This document shows positions 11,557-22,200 of a DNA stretch of 64,000 nucleotides, piece by piece (positions within the stretch are counted from its first letter, which is position 1; every line of letters starts with the position of its first letter). The notes beneath the pieces were generated by a model, which worked only from the letters and a program-made list of their open reading frames with translations, did not search any database and was not told where the DNA came from. This DNA comes from Rhynochetos jubatus. Its lineage: Eukaryota > Chordata > Aves > Eurypygiformes > Rhynochetidae. The stretch spans positions 2,613,273 through 2,677,272 of the forward strand of contig CM050677.1 of NCBI GenBank assembly GCA_027574665.1, read 5' to 3'. A program made the translations under genes and the position numbers.

Positions 11557-13443
11557 ATGGGTCAGCAGCTGAGTCAGGAAGAAGGAGCAGTCGTTAAGAT
11601 CCTGCTACATATCCTCTCTAAGAGAGGCATTTGGTATGATGAAAGCACCATTAGGAAGCTGTTGAGGTGGTGCCGGGAACAGGATTATGCTCCTGACCCT
11701 GCCTTAGCATTCAAACCTGAGACTTGGGAGGAGATCGGAGAAAAAATCTGGCAGGCGGCAACCAAAGGGGATTGGACAGCTATGGTGCTTGCAACTACCT
11801 GGAAGTTAGTCACCGACACCCTGAAGGCCATGAGGGCGGAGCGCCAAGAGGTTGCGGGGGCCGACCTGGCCACTCGACTGGTGCCAATAGTCACCCCCAG
11901 AAACCTCAACCCTTTTGTGAACCACCCCGATCCGTTCAGCCCAGTAGATGAGGCAGTGTTATCCCTGCTCCCGCCTGTGGCACAGCCATCAGCACCACTG
12001 CTGGAGGGGCAGACAGGTATGGAGCTGCCGGATGGGTCACACAAAGGGACTGAGAGCCAGGAGTTGCAGCCGGAAGAAAGGGAGTGGAATGCGATAGAGC
12101 AGCTGGCGGAGGAGCTGTGCAGGCTGCTGAGGGATGGAATAGGGGCCGGGACCCGGGACACGACACAACCAAGACGGCCACTCCGGAACTGCCGTTGGCC
12201 ATCAAGCAGACACCCGGGGTGCCACCTTTGCTCTACCCACCCTTGCCCGATGATGATAGTGACTGGGGAACTCAGACACTGACAAAGAAAAGGGGCGGTG
12301 GGCGGGTGCGGGGGGTGGGTGGCATCTGCGCGAAAGCTGGAAAAAAATACATGCATTGAAGGAAGGGGAAGTGATTAACCCAGTGCCCACGGCGTTCCCC
12401 GTGTCCCTAACACAAGGGGCTCCGAATCAGTGGTCACCATTTCATTGGGAACTGATTAAGGAAATTAGGAAGTCAGTATTGAATTACAGACTACAAGCTC
12501 CGTTTACATTGGCTCTGATTGAAAATGTGTTAACGGGATACGTGGTGACACCATGGGACTGCAGCAGTTGATAGATATGATATTGATGCCTACGCAGAAA
12601 TTACTATGGCAGGATAGATGGTACAAGGAACTTGAAGTGGAGGCTCTCAAAAATATGGAGAGGCAGGATGGTGATCCATTGCGTTTGATTACCTATGAGC
12701 AATTAACAGGGCAAGGTCCTTTTGCAAATGCGCAATTGCAAGCTAGGTTATTGGTCGAGGCTTTACAACTGTCCGCAAGACTTGCTTTGACTGCGTTGCG
12801 AACCATTCCTCAGGAAGGGAAGGCCCAGATGTTGTATATGCAGATCAAGCAAGGGCCGAATGAGGGGTATATGCTCGTCATTGACCGGCTGCGGAACGCC
12901 CTCACCAAAGCACCCATGACCGATGATGCACAGGCGTCTGTTTTATCTAATTTGGCTGTGGAAAATGCAAATCCAACATGTAAATGAATTTTATTGGCAT
13001 TACCCAGAACCGCTACCTTGGTTGATATGGTAGAGGCTTGCAATCGTGTAGGCACACTGGAACATTCAGCAGAATTGCAGTCCCAGGCTTTCATGGCCAC
13101 CATCCAACTGCTGGTAAAGGGAAATGGGTCTGAGAAGCGTTGCTTTTCGTGTGGTAAATCAGGCCATTTCAAGGTGCAATGCAGAAACAAAAAGGGAGTA
13201 GCCGGGAACGGAGGGAGGCCGACGGCAGTAAATGACCCTCAGAGGGTGGGAATGACATGTCACAGATGCAGCAGACCGGGACATAAGGCAGCTGAGTGCT
13301 GCTCTAGGTCCCATAGGGACGGAGCGCCGTTGGGAAACTACCAGAAGAGTGCGCTATCGTCCCGCGCGATGACACAAATGGGCCGAGGGAATCAGGCTGC
13401 CTGGCTCACCTCCGCGCCACAACCTCAGGAAGTGCCGGAGTGA
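11557..13443 (+). pseudogene. gag: ERV1 gag remnant (MA, linker with late-domain motif, CA, NC)
   Basis: The ATG at 11557 opens MGQQLS, a myristoylation-type matrix start. A proline-rich linker with YPPLP, a late-domain-like motif, follows near 12235. Capsid sequence runs from about 12375 to 12985 and includes a major-homology-like QGPNEGYMLVIDRL near 12850. Nucleocapsid shows two CCHC knuckles, CFSCGKSGHFKVQC (about 13142) and CHRCSRPGHKAAEC (about 13260). The frame changes near 12150, 12360 and 12552, and a TGA sits at 12985-12987 between capsid and nucleocapsid, so no full Gag can be made. In betaretroviruses the 3' end overlaps pro in another frame, and the same arrangement is visible here. 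Confidence 0.9.
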
Positions 13444-14106
13444 ACGTGGAAACAGAACTAGAGGTGACGTTGTGGGATACATCAGTGCAGTGTATCCCGA
13501 CAGTGGCCTCCGGGCCGCTAGGCGTTGGGTTAAGCGCGCTACTGCTAGGTCGATCATCCATCACTAGAAAGGGCATATTCGTATTGCCAGGGGTAATTGA
13601 TAGCGACTACAGAGGTCAGAACATCCTTGGGGGGGGGGAGTAGAATAGCACAATTAGTGCCATTTCAGTCACAGGTTCCCAATGTTGAAGCCAGGAAGCG
13701 CGGAGAAGGGGGCTTTGGCTCCACAGGGGTGCCGGAAATCTACTTTGCCATAGACATAGGGTGGAGAAAACCAATGGTAAAAATGGAATTCAGCAACCCG
13801 AGTGGAGGTGGAATGCATTCATGTATCAGGGAGCTGCTAGTAGACACTGGGGCAGATGTTACGATATTTTGTCAACAGGACTGGCCCGTGCAATGACCTT
13901 TGATCAATCCCACTCATGGTCTGCTGGGAGTGGGAGGTGTCTCCTCCACTAGGCAGAGCGTGGTCACTTTGACTTGCGAGGACAGGGAAGGAACATGTTG
14001 TTTGGTACGACCATATGTAGCTCCAATCCCTATTAGTCTCCTAGGGAGGGACGTACTCAGTCAGATGAATCTCACCCTACAGGGAAACAATTCAGCTTTT
14101 CAGTAG
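13425..14106 (+). pseudogene. pro: ERV1 pro remnant: dUTPase fused to aspartic protease
   Basis: The dUTPase part starts with a GSAGV-type motif that overlaps the gag stop. It continues with LLLGRSSITRKG, GVIDSDYRG and, after a frame change in the G run at 13630-13638, RGEGGFGSTG. These correspond to family motifs I, II, III and V. The protease active site LLVDTGADVTIF is at about 13830, and the C-terminal LLGRDVL at about 14040. A TGA at 13894-13896 interrupts the protease. dUTPase limits uracil incorporation during reverse transcription, and protease cleaves Gag and Pol. Fusion of dUTPase upstream of protease is typical of betaretroviruses and absent from alpharetroviruses. Confidence 0.9.
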
Positions 14107-15088
14107 CGGCCATTGAGGGGCGACCAATACACAGGTTGAAGTGGAAAACAGACACTCCGGTGTGGGTAGATCAATGGCTGCTCTCACAGAAAAGGTCGCA
14201 AAAATGAAGGAACTAGTGCAAGAACAGCTTGAAAAGGGCCATATACAGCCAACAACTAGCCCCTGGAATACCCCTGTGTTTGTCATCCCAAAGAAAAGTG
14301 GGAAATGGCACCTGTTACATGATTTAAGAAAAATTAATGAGGTAATGGAGGACACGGGAGCACTGCAACCAGGTCTGCCATCACCTAGCATGATTCCTCG
14401 CAATTGGGACATTATGGTAATCGATTTAAAAGATTGTTTCTTCACCATTCCTCTAGCCCTGGAGGATGCAGAACGGTTTGCATTCTCAGTACCAAGTACA
14501 AAGAAGGCTGAACCAATAAGGTGTTATCATTGGACCGTGCTGCCACAGGGCATGAAGAACTCGCCCACAATGTGTCAGACCTATGTGGACTGGGCTCTGT
14601 GCCCAGTAAGGGAACAATGGCCTCAATATATCATCTATCATTATATGGATGACATACTGATAGCTGGAGATCAGTTGAGTAAATCCGAGGTATTGAAAAT
14701 GCTGACCAAAGTTCTGGAAAAAGGGGGTTTGCAGATTGCCCTAGAAAAGGTTCAAGTAACAGAACCATGGAAGTACTTGGGCTGGGAGAAAACCAGAACA
14801 CAAATCAGGCCCCAAAAGCTCCAAGTGCGAGCCGACGTTAAGACGCTAAACAACGTCCAGAAACTGGTAGGAGACATAAATTGGATCAGGAACATTTGCG
14901 GGATTTCCAATTCAGATATGGGACCATTGGTAGAGCTACTAAAAGGAGAAGGCGGCATCAATGCGCCTAAGTCACTTACGACAGCTGCAAAACAGGCCCT
15001 AGATAAAATCGTGGGAAAGGCAGCAGCTGCACACAGCGACAGGAGGGTAGCAGGAGAAGCCATCACATTGGCCATTATCAATCATTGA
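14107..15088 (+). pseudogene. pol: ERV1 pol: reverse transcriptase domain
   Basis: The first 25 or so codons (from about 14107) read in one frame, then the frame shifts near 14175. From there 14180-15085 is open for about 300 codons with fingers, palm and thumb motifs: SPWNTPVFVIPKKSGKW, LLHDLRKIN, MVIDLKDCFF, VLPQGMKNSPTMCQ and the catalytic YMDDILIA at about 14645. It ends at TGA 15086-15088; connection/RNaseH sequence continues in the same frame after a second stop (TAG near 15113). This is the best-preserved coding part of ERV1, but it cannot be made as Pol because the upstream frames are broken. Confidence 0.92.
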
Positions 15089-15840
15089 GAACACCCCTAT
15101 GCCATAATAATGTAGTGGTTGCAGGAGACAAACCCACAAAGAATCCTAGAATGGGTATTTCTGCCACATCAGCCAAGAAAGACCATCAGTACCAAGTTGG
15201 AAAGTTTTGGACAGATCATCATGAGAGGGAGAAATAGAATCTTGGACATTAGCGGCCAAGAGCCAGAGGCCATTTTGATCCCCATGCAAACAGACTATTT
15301 GGATTGGGCTGTTAGGCACTCATTGCCAATGCAGATTGCATTGGAAGGGTTTACAGGAGCCATCAAGGTCCACTATCCTCCTCATAAAATGTTTTCCTTC
15401 CTGAATAAGTGGGGGTTGGAAGAGCGACCCATGTATAGTCACGTGCCAGTGGAGGGACAGACGGTGTTCACTGACAGGGAAGGATGTTCGAGAAAGGCAG
15501 CTCTAGTATGGAAAGAAAATGGAGAATGGAGAAACGTAGTGATACAGAGAGAGGGTTCAATTCAGAAAATCGAGTTACAGGCGGTAATAGAAGCATTCAA
15601 GAAGTGGAAGGACGAACCCCTGAATATTGTCTCGGACTCCTTGTACATGGTAGGAGTAGTGCAGAGGATGAAGTGAGCTATTTTAAAGCACGTCAGTCAG
15701 GAAGAATTATATCAGCAGTTTAGGATGTTGTGGCTCCTGATAGAGTGCAGGGAACCCATATCACATCATGCACATTAGAAGTCACACTAATCTACCAGTG
15801 GAAGTAGCCGAGGGAAACACAAAGGCCGACCAGCTAGCGG
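15089..15840 (+). pseudogene. pol: ERV1 pol: connection and RNase H domain, broken
   Basis: 15119-15676 is open in the RT frame. It ends with an RNase H pattern: VFTDREGCSRKA (first Asp), IELQAVIEAF (Glu) and IVSDSLYMVG (second Asp). A TGA at 15674-15676 interrupts it. After a further frame change near 15765 the HIRSHTNLPVE and GNTKADQLAAAL segments supply the last conserved His/Asp region. Confidence 0.85.
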
Positions 15841-16440
15841 CAGCTCTCTGGGCTGGGCTGGTGCCAGATACACTGAGCCAAGCGAGCCGATCTCATGGGT
15901 TTTTTCACCAATCAGCTAAGGTGCTAGCCAAACAATTCAACATTTCCATAGGGGATGCAAAAGGCATCATTCAAATGTGCCCGGACTGCCAAGAAATGGG
16001 ATCCACGGTCTCGTTGGCAGTTAATCCTCGTGGGTTGCATTCACTGCAACTCTGGCAGATGGATGTAACTTGTAGCAGAATTTGGCAGGTTAAAATATGT
16101 ACATGTTTCTGTCGACTGCTTCTCTGCGGTGGTTTGCGCCACTGCCCAAACAAGTCGACAAGCTCAAAACCACCTGAGAGCAGCTTTTACAGCACTCAGA
16201 ATCCCTTCTCAAGTTGAGACAATGGACCATGTTATATATCAAATTCTTTTAAGAATTTTCTCCATCAATGGGGCATCATGCGCATCACAGGTATTCCTCA
16301 TTCCCCAACAGGGCAGGCCATTGTAGAACGTATGAATCAGACACTGAAGCGACAGCTTCAACAACAAAAAGGGGGAGAGCCCCAGCTTACACCACATGAA
16401 AGAGTCCAAAAAGCAGTTTATGTTCTGAACTATTTGTGAT
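15841..16440 (+). pseudogene. pol: ERV1 pol: integrase, broken
   Basis: The zinc-binding HHCC module is visible (HGFFHQSA at about 15896, then MCPDC at about 15976). The first catalytic Asp follows in LQLWQMDVTC near 16050. After frame changes near 16100-16130 the central-core Asp region lies around 16215, and the Glu region QAIVERMNQTLK near 16317. At least two frameshifts and a stop near 16437 make it non-functional. Confidence 0.85.
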
Positions 16441-16654
16441 TAGCCGAAGGGGAGTCTGTGCCTCCAATGGTAAAACACATACAGGGCATGACGGGATCAC
16501 TGACTGCGAGGCAACAGGAGGTAAAGGTAAGGGTAAAAAATCCAGAAACTGGACAGTGGGAAGGTCCATGGAAACTAATAACGTGGGGATGAGGCTATGC
16601 TTGTATCATTTCAGACAAAGGAACCAGGTGGCTGACAGCCAAATGGGTCAAGCC

Positions 16655-17588
16655 ATGGACTGCGAGACTCGTGCAAGACCCCCAGCCACAGTGACCTTGT
16701 TCACCACACTTGGCCTGTTATGGATGGTCCACGCAGGTGAAGGATGGATGGTCCCACAACCAAAGCAGAATGTAAATGCTACTTCGCTTGTATATACAAA
16801 TGCTACAGCCTGGAGCAATTATACATCCTCCAATGTATCACGTTCTTTTTCTATTCCACTTGCTTTGCCTACAGGGGTATTTTTAATCTGTGGGGATAGA
16901 GCAGGGGAATTCCTTCGAGACTTAACGGTGGGCCATGTAGCCTTGGGTGGCTTACCTTGCTAACACCCAACCTTACTATGATTCCGCATTGGCACCTGGG
17001 GTTGCTGCTGCAGCAGCCTTGAAAGAGCTGTCGAATTTGGGGTGTTGGTTGAGTAAGCAAACCAACGCTGCATCGCTTGCGTTAAGTGGCTTGCAAACTG
17101 ATGTCGATAGTGTTAGGCATGCTACATTGCAAAACAGAGCCACAACAGACTTTTTATTGTTAGCCCAAGGACATGGATGCGAGGATTTTGAGGGAATGTG
17201 CTGTATGAATTTGTCAGATCACTCGGAATCAATACATAAAAGCATTCAACTTCTGAAGGATGGAGTAAAGAAGCTACAGGAAGATGACAGATGGGATTGG
17301 TTGAGTAACATATTTGAAGGATGGGGACGGTCAGTGTGGCTGCTATCATTGATAAAAACCGGATTGTTAGTGTTGCTCATCATTATAGTTGTCCTACTGA
17401 TGCTGCCCTGTCTCGTGTCTCTTCTGCAAAGGGCCCTGCAGTGGACGGCACAGGCAATTTTCATAGCACAAATAAAAAAGGGGGAATTGTGGGAGATTTC
17501 TTACAGGAGAATGGATATGGTGGCGAACAAAGCTACACAGAGTTGGAGTAGGCCGCAAACTGCCTGCACGGCCTTGAAGCATACTTGA
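16655..17588 (+). pseudogene. env: ERV1 env remnant with large SU deletion; TM part mostly open
   Basis: An ATG at 16655 opens a leader with a hydrophobic TLFTTLGLLWMVHA stretch, then a short SU segment with several N-glycosylation sites. It runs straight into a GVFLICGDRAG segment normally near the SU C-terminus, so most of SU has been deleted. The frame stops at 16961. Another frame (about 16956-17588) encodes TM: an Ala-rich fusion-peptide-like APGVAAAAALKEL, the LQNRATTDF segment with CEDFEGMCC (CX6CC), and a strong membrane span around 17360-17420. The CX6CC type is covalently linked to SU in alpha- and gammaretroviruses, which contrasts with the beta-like pro gene upstream. Confidence 0.85.
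17474..17487 (+). other. ERV1 polypurine tract
   Basis: The purine-rich run AAAAAAGGGGGAAT lies directly before the 3' LTR TGTGGG and fits the plus-strand priming site. Confidence 0.8.
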
Positions 17589-17846
17589 GGACGGTAAAGG
17601 AAGAAACAAAGATAAAGGGGATCAGCAAATTCTTGGCAGAGAAAAGCAGAGTATGGGATAGCCAGTCACGTATTAGCTTAGAGCGCGTGGACAGCTTATG
17701 GCAAAACAGATGTAACCAATCAACTTGCGTATGTGTGCGTGGACAGATAAAAATACTGTATATAAGCGCAGCCAACGAGGCAATAAACAGCTTCATATTA
17801 TAACTCTAATAGAGTTGTCTTGGGGTCCACATCGTCCGCCTTGTCA
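17488..17846 (+). repeat. ERV1 3' LTR
   Basis: It is 359 bp, the same length as the 5' LTR, with the same TGTGGGAG start and GTCA end, followed by target duplication GGTGTC at 17847-17852. I counted about 16 substitutions against the 5' copy, mostly transitions, and no indels. Confidence 0.95.
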
Positions 17847-17852
17847 GGTGTC

Positions 17853-18000
17853 AGAGGATTCACCAGCCATGCACATCCTTGGCGTGGTTGGCCTTCTGAT
17901 TCTCACCGTGGGAGGCAGCTGAGGAACCTGTGATGCTGCTCTGCTTGGCCTTTCTTCTTAATGTCTTCAGCATCTTAGCTCCGCCTCCAGCAATGAGTGG
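17853..18000 (-). mobile_element. 5'-side continuation of the CR1 split by ERV1 (right limit uncertain)
   Basis: With ERV1 and one GGTGTC copy removed, this sequence joins directly to 11026, upstream of the CR1 ORF2 start in the minus orientation. I cannot see a diagnostic protein here, so the right limit is a guess. Between about 18000 and 18220 I see only a G-rich run (18028-18043) and no recognisable element. Confidence 0.5.
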
Positions 18001-18221
18001 AGCCACTGCTGCCATCGGGGTGGGGTGTGGGGGGGGGGGTGGGCCAACAGTGCCTTACAGGAAAGGCTGCCAGAGGACATTTTTTTGGGTTTAAATTGTT
18101 CTTTCCACAGCCTGTGGAGTTTGGACTGTTCCCTGACTTTTCTAGAAGTCGCACTGGCCTCAGAACCAAAACAAAATACACTGTTGTGAGAAGAAGAAAA
18201 CAGAGCATGGCAAAGAAGGTC

Positions 18222-18262
18222 ACAGAATCATAGGTTTAAGTTGGAAAGGGTCTTAATGATCA
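18222..18262 (-). mobile_element. CR1 3' tail fragment
   Basis: CAGAATCATAGGTTTAAGTTGG and AAGGGTCTTAATGATCACC match the reversed 3' end of avian CR1 (AGAATCATAG, GGTTGGAAGGG, TTAAAGATCA). It directly precedes the gene fragment at 18266. Confidence 0.6.
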
Positions 18263-18265
18263 CCT

Positions 18266-18480
18266 GTGCAGGGCTCTCTGCTGTCCCTGCATTGCGGGGC
18301 AGCCAGAGCAGCAGCCCCTCACTGCCAGTGCCAGCCACGGCCCCGGGGATGGCAGCTGGCCCTGATCCTGTGCAGTGTCCAAAGGGAGTGGCACAAGGAG
18401 GCACGCCTGGGATGGGTGCATGGACGGCAGCCCAGGCTTTCAGCTGCCCTGAGGGCATCGTGCTGCCAGCACGATGCTTT
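18266..18480 (+). pseudogene. Fragment of the terminal exon of the AKAP-like gene seen at 36.5-37.8 kb
   Basis: About 200 bases match, in inverted orientation, the 3' end of the gene on the minus strand at 36372-36585. The shared reading frame includes the ALCCPCIAGQPEQQP segment, and both copies stop at the same TGA (here near 18368), followed by matching 3' flanking sequence (AAAGGGAGTGGCACAAGGAGGCACGCC). Nothing upstream of the exon is present, so this is a dead fragment of a duplicated family. The copy is short and directly follows a CR1 tail. Confidence 0.75.
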
Positions 18481-18651
18481 GATTTCCACAGTCTTAGCTT
18501 TGGCTTCCAAAGCCTGATATATGTTTCAAAGGCTCATTTTAATGGTCTGAATGATCAGCTGAGTTTAGCAAGATTTCAGTTTTAGATTCCAAAACTGCCT
18601 GTTCAATTGCCAAAGGGTCATGTTAAAAGCCCAAACTGGCATTTTTAGGAT

Positions 18652-19245
18652 GCCCTAAACCCTAACCCTAATGGTATGACTGACTCAAACCCTAAAGGGT
18701 AGCCCTGATCCTCTCTAAACCGAAACCTAACACAAACCCTCATCATGATCTTGCCTAACCCCAAGTGTAATCCTCTCTCTAACCCTAAACACAAACCCTA
18801 CACACTAACCCTAATGACATGACTAACCCTAACCCTAAGCCTCACTCTAATACCTAACGTAAACAATAACACTAACCCGAACTTTTACACCTTAATGGTA
18901 ACCCTAATCCTAAATCTAACCGTAACCTCTAAGCCTAACCCTAACCTTAATGGCTAACTCTAACCCTAATAGCTAACCCGAACCCTAACTGCTAATCCTA
19001 ATGCTAACCCTACTCCTAAACTCTAAACCTAACTCTAACCCTAAGCAACCCTTACCCTAAGCCTAACCCTAAGCCTAATGGCTAACCCTAAGCTTAACAC
19101 TAATGACCCCTAACCCTAACCCTAAACCTAACCACTAATCCTAACCCTAACTCCAATCCTAACCATAACCCTAATGTCCCCTAACCCTAAACCTGACCCT
19201 AACCCTAATCCTAACCCTAACCTTATCCCTAACACTAACCCTGAC
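18652..19245. repeat. Degenerate interstitial telomeric repeat, (CCCTAA)n on + strand
   Basis: About 590 bases consist of CCCTAA/ACCCTAA units broken by variants such as AATGGCTAACC, AAGCCTAACC and AATGACC. The C-rich strand is on +, the orientation found at the left end of a chromosome. The degeneracy points to an old internal or subtelomeric tract and not a live telomere. Confidence 0.93.
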
Positions 19246-22200
19246 ATAAGGTTACTGACATAAGCACTTTGTGAGCAGGATGTCCATGACATTGCAATAG
19301 TAATTCTGGAAAGGGAGGACTAAAAATTTATCTAGTGAAGATAAAGCAGACGTCTATGTAAAGAGCACTGTTACTACCCACGAATGAACCCCTATTTCTG
19401 TGGTGTAGATTTAATCTAGCCTGAGATGCCGACCTGTACTGTATTTGCACTTTTAAAATTGCTGTGCCCTTCCTGAATTCATGGGAAAGGACACTGGCAT
19501 GTTACAGTGGGGTCAGCAATGCTTGGCTCAATAAGGCCTGTGAACAGACCTACATCTGAAAAGACATTTTGGCACAGAGTTTCCAGTGCCACTCACTGAA
19601 AGAACCCAGCTGCTGATGTAGCTGGCTACACAGTCCGCAGGCAGCGTTGCCTGGAAACCCCAGAGCCAGGGGTGGGTTGGTATCCCAGCTGGCTGAGGCT
19701 GGGAAGTGCTGTTCCCAACTACCTTTTCTGTTCTCCCCTGAATTTACAGCAGCAAACTTTGCGCTGTCCCTAGCACCAGACTTCATATCAGGACACAGCA
19801 CAGGCCACCTGCTCCCCTAGGCCAGGAGCCCAGGGGGTACCACAGCCAGCAGGGCAGGCTCCTCAGGGGGCAGGGCCATCCCATAGACAGAGGTGAGCAG
19901 GGCAGGCCTGTGGGTGCAGGGGAGCAGCCGGGGTCCAGGCCATCGAGCAAGGCTGTGGTGATGAAGCACATCAAGCATCAACCCACACATCAGGATCAGG
20001 TCCAGTGATGGTAACCCCAGTCAGGCACATCCATGATGACAAGACAGGCATGAGGTCAAGCTGGACAGACAGCCCACAGGGTCCACAATCAGGCAAAGGC
20101 ACAGCTACAGCTGGGCCAAAGAGCTGCACTCTCACCACACAGCTCAGGCAGGGCAAGAGCACAAGGCTGGGCTTAAAGAGATCCCTGGGCCCATGGGCAA
20201 GGGTGGGGTGGAGGTTCCTGGTCAGGCTGGACAGGAACATTTGGTGTCTGCAGGGGTTTGGCGCTTCAGCAGAGTTGCCTCCATTGACAAGGGAGTGAAA
20301 GAGCATTATGTTTGAAAGGTGTCACACTGGTAGTACTTCTTTTTATAAATGGCTCATTTTAGAGGTTTGCATAGCAGAAGACAAAACTGTGTATTTGAAC
20401 TGAGAGAAAAATCTACATTTTAATGGTGTGCCACTTTGTCTACTGACTTAGAGCTGCTCTAGGGGAACAAGGGAGGAGAAAGCCAGCGTGTCCCTTGGAA
20501 ACCCATATTCAGTAAAGTGGGAACATTTCAACACGTGTCATTGACTGATACTTCTAGAAAAGGAATGATGGTTTTGCTCCCCAGTCCGAAGCTCCTTGAT
20601 TGGGAAGGAATTGATCTGCCTTCAGGAGGCAAAGAGAGTTCCAGCGCCAAGGCCCAGTCGAAGCTGGTACCTCAATGCCCCATCAAAGCCACACAAAGGT
20701 GCTGTGAGTGACCCCAGGCACAGGTGGGGACAGTCCGTCAGCATGAGCACTGGCCAGCTGAGAAACTGTTGATATGTCTGCAGGGATGTGTTTGATTCAG
20801 AGTTTAGGAGGTGGTCTTTGGATCAAACAGACCCTGAGTTTGTTTGGTGGGGTCAAAGGGGCGGGGGGCGCTGTGAAGGTCCAACCAGATGTTCTGGCTG
20901 AAGTGCTGCCTCCTTACTCCGTGTTGCCACCTAGTGAATCCAAAGGTGATGTCATGTCTGCTCTGCATTTGGGTGGGTTTTGTTGTGGCTGGTTTGGTTT
21001 TTTTTTTGGGGGGGAGGGAGTGGTGTTTTGTTTTCTTCATTGGAGATTTTTTGTTATTTTGTTTTCTGAGGCAACATTTTAATTTTAATTTATTTTAAAA
21101 TTTATTTAAAAATATTTTTTATTGTAATTAATTAAATTTTTTTTGAAAATTTTTTTAATTTTTGAGGCAACATTTTTTTTAGGAGAATAGTCTTTCTGGA
21201 ATAGTATCTTAAAACCAAGAGAATTTACTAGCCAGGGTCCAAAAATTAATAGGTGTTTTTCTAATTTGCCGTTCCAAGGCATTTTGCAGCTACAGATTTT
21301 CATACTCAGTACTGACACATGGCTGTGTCACTGCTACATATAAAACCGTCCTGGAACACCTTCGGTGTCAAAAAGAGACCTGCAAGGTAAGAACTTGGGT
21401 CTCTCTCAGGCACACCAAGGTCACCCTATCGATAGGGGCGTTCCTGTTCCATGTGGGCCGTTATGATGAAGCAGCATGTGATAGTTTTGAAGTTTCTTTT
21501 GCCCTTGGGAATTTCTTCTCCAGTGGCAACTAAGTGCTGCTGATGATCGTGTCAGTAGAAGTCACAGCAAACTGTCCTTTATGACAGGGACTGGACTTTG
21601 CTGACGACATTAAATTGGCGAAAAGGTGTCTAATGGTAGAGGTAAAGCAACACACAAACTGACCTGGAGCCCAGTAAAACACGCAGCCAGATGCAGATGT
21701 CACACACCTGAACAAGGGCGGCAAACGGGAGCAAGAAGCTTCCAATCGGTCACTCTGAGCAGGACTGAAAAGCCACAGGGAGGAACGAACTGAGCCCAGG
21801 GGGAAAACTGCCACTGGGATGCGGGGATAACGGCGACTCCTGTCATCCTGTGTGAGTGGAAACTGGGAGATGCTGTTACTCAAACATTAGGACAACACGA
21901 TGAAGATCCCTGAAGGCAGTGATGTCTGCGTAACATTCCGTAATCTTTGTATTACAAAGATGTCAGAGTGTCCCAAAACAACGCACGCTGAGAGAACTTG
22001 GCTACAGCACGTGAGAGCCCCTGCAGGAAGAAAAGCCCAGCTACTCTGACCCCTCCCTCCCAGCTGCGGGAAAGGCAGGAGAAGCGATGAAGGAAAAGGA
22101 AACCTGGTAAACGCAAAGCCTGGCACAGCCTTTGGGGGGTGAACCCTGGGGGGCCCAAGTATTTCTGGACATGAAAAGGAATCATCTAGCTGCACAGAAC

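Larger units (their letters stand above)
11033..17846 (+). mobile_element. ERV1: full-length class II (betaretrovirus-like) provirus with env, coding regions broken
   Basis: Two 359-bp LTRs start TGTGGGAGATTTC and end in TCA. They are flanked by a perfect 6-bp duplication GGTGTC (11027-11032 and 17847-17852). The order is LTR, tRNA-Trp type primer site, gag, dUTPase-protease, RT-RNaseH-integrase, env, polypurine tract, LTR. dUTPase fused to protease is a betaretrovirus-type trait, while the transmembrane Env has the CX6CC form known from alpha- and gammaretroviruses, so the element looks mosaic. By eye the LTRs differ at about 16 of 359 sites, so this is not a recent insertion. Every coding region except the RT core carries stops or frameshifts. 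It lies inside a minus-strand CR1. Confidence 0.95.

Noticed and set aside
11685-12356. 223-codon minus-strand frame opposite ERV1 gag
   Set aside because: Shadow of gag on the opposite strand; composition follows the gag codons and there is no independent motif.
18652-19245. A live chromosome end
   Set aside because: The repeats are heavily interrupted and ordinary sequence continues on both sides, so this is an internal tract.
21570-21900. Possible CR1 piece (TTTGCTGACGACATTAAATTGG resembles the FADDTKL region)
   Set aside because: The sequence on either side does not follow CR1 order, so one short match is not enough.
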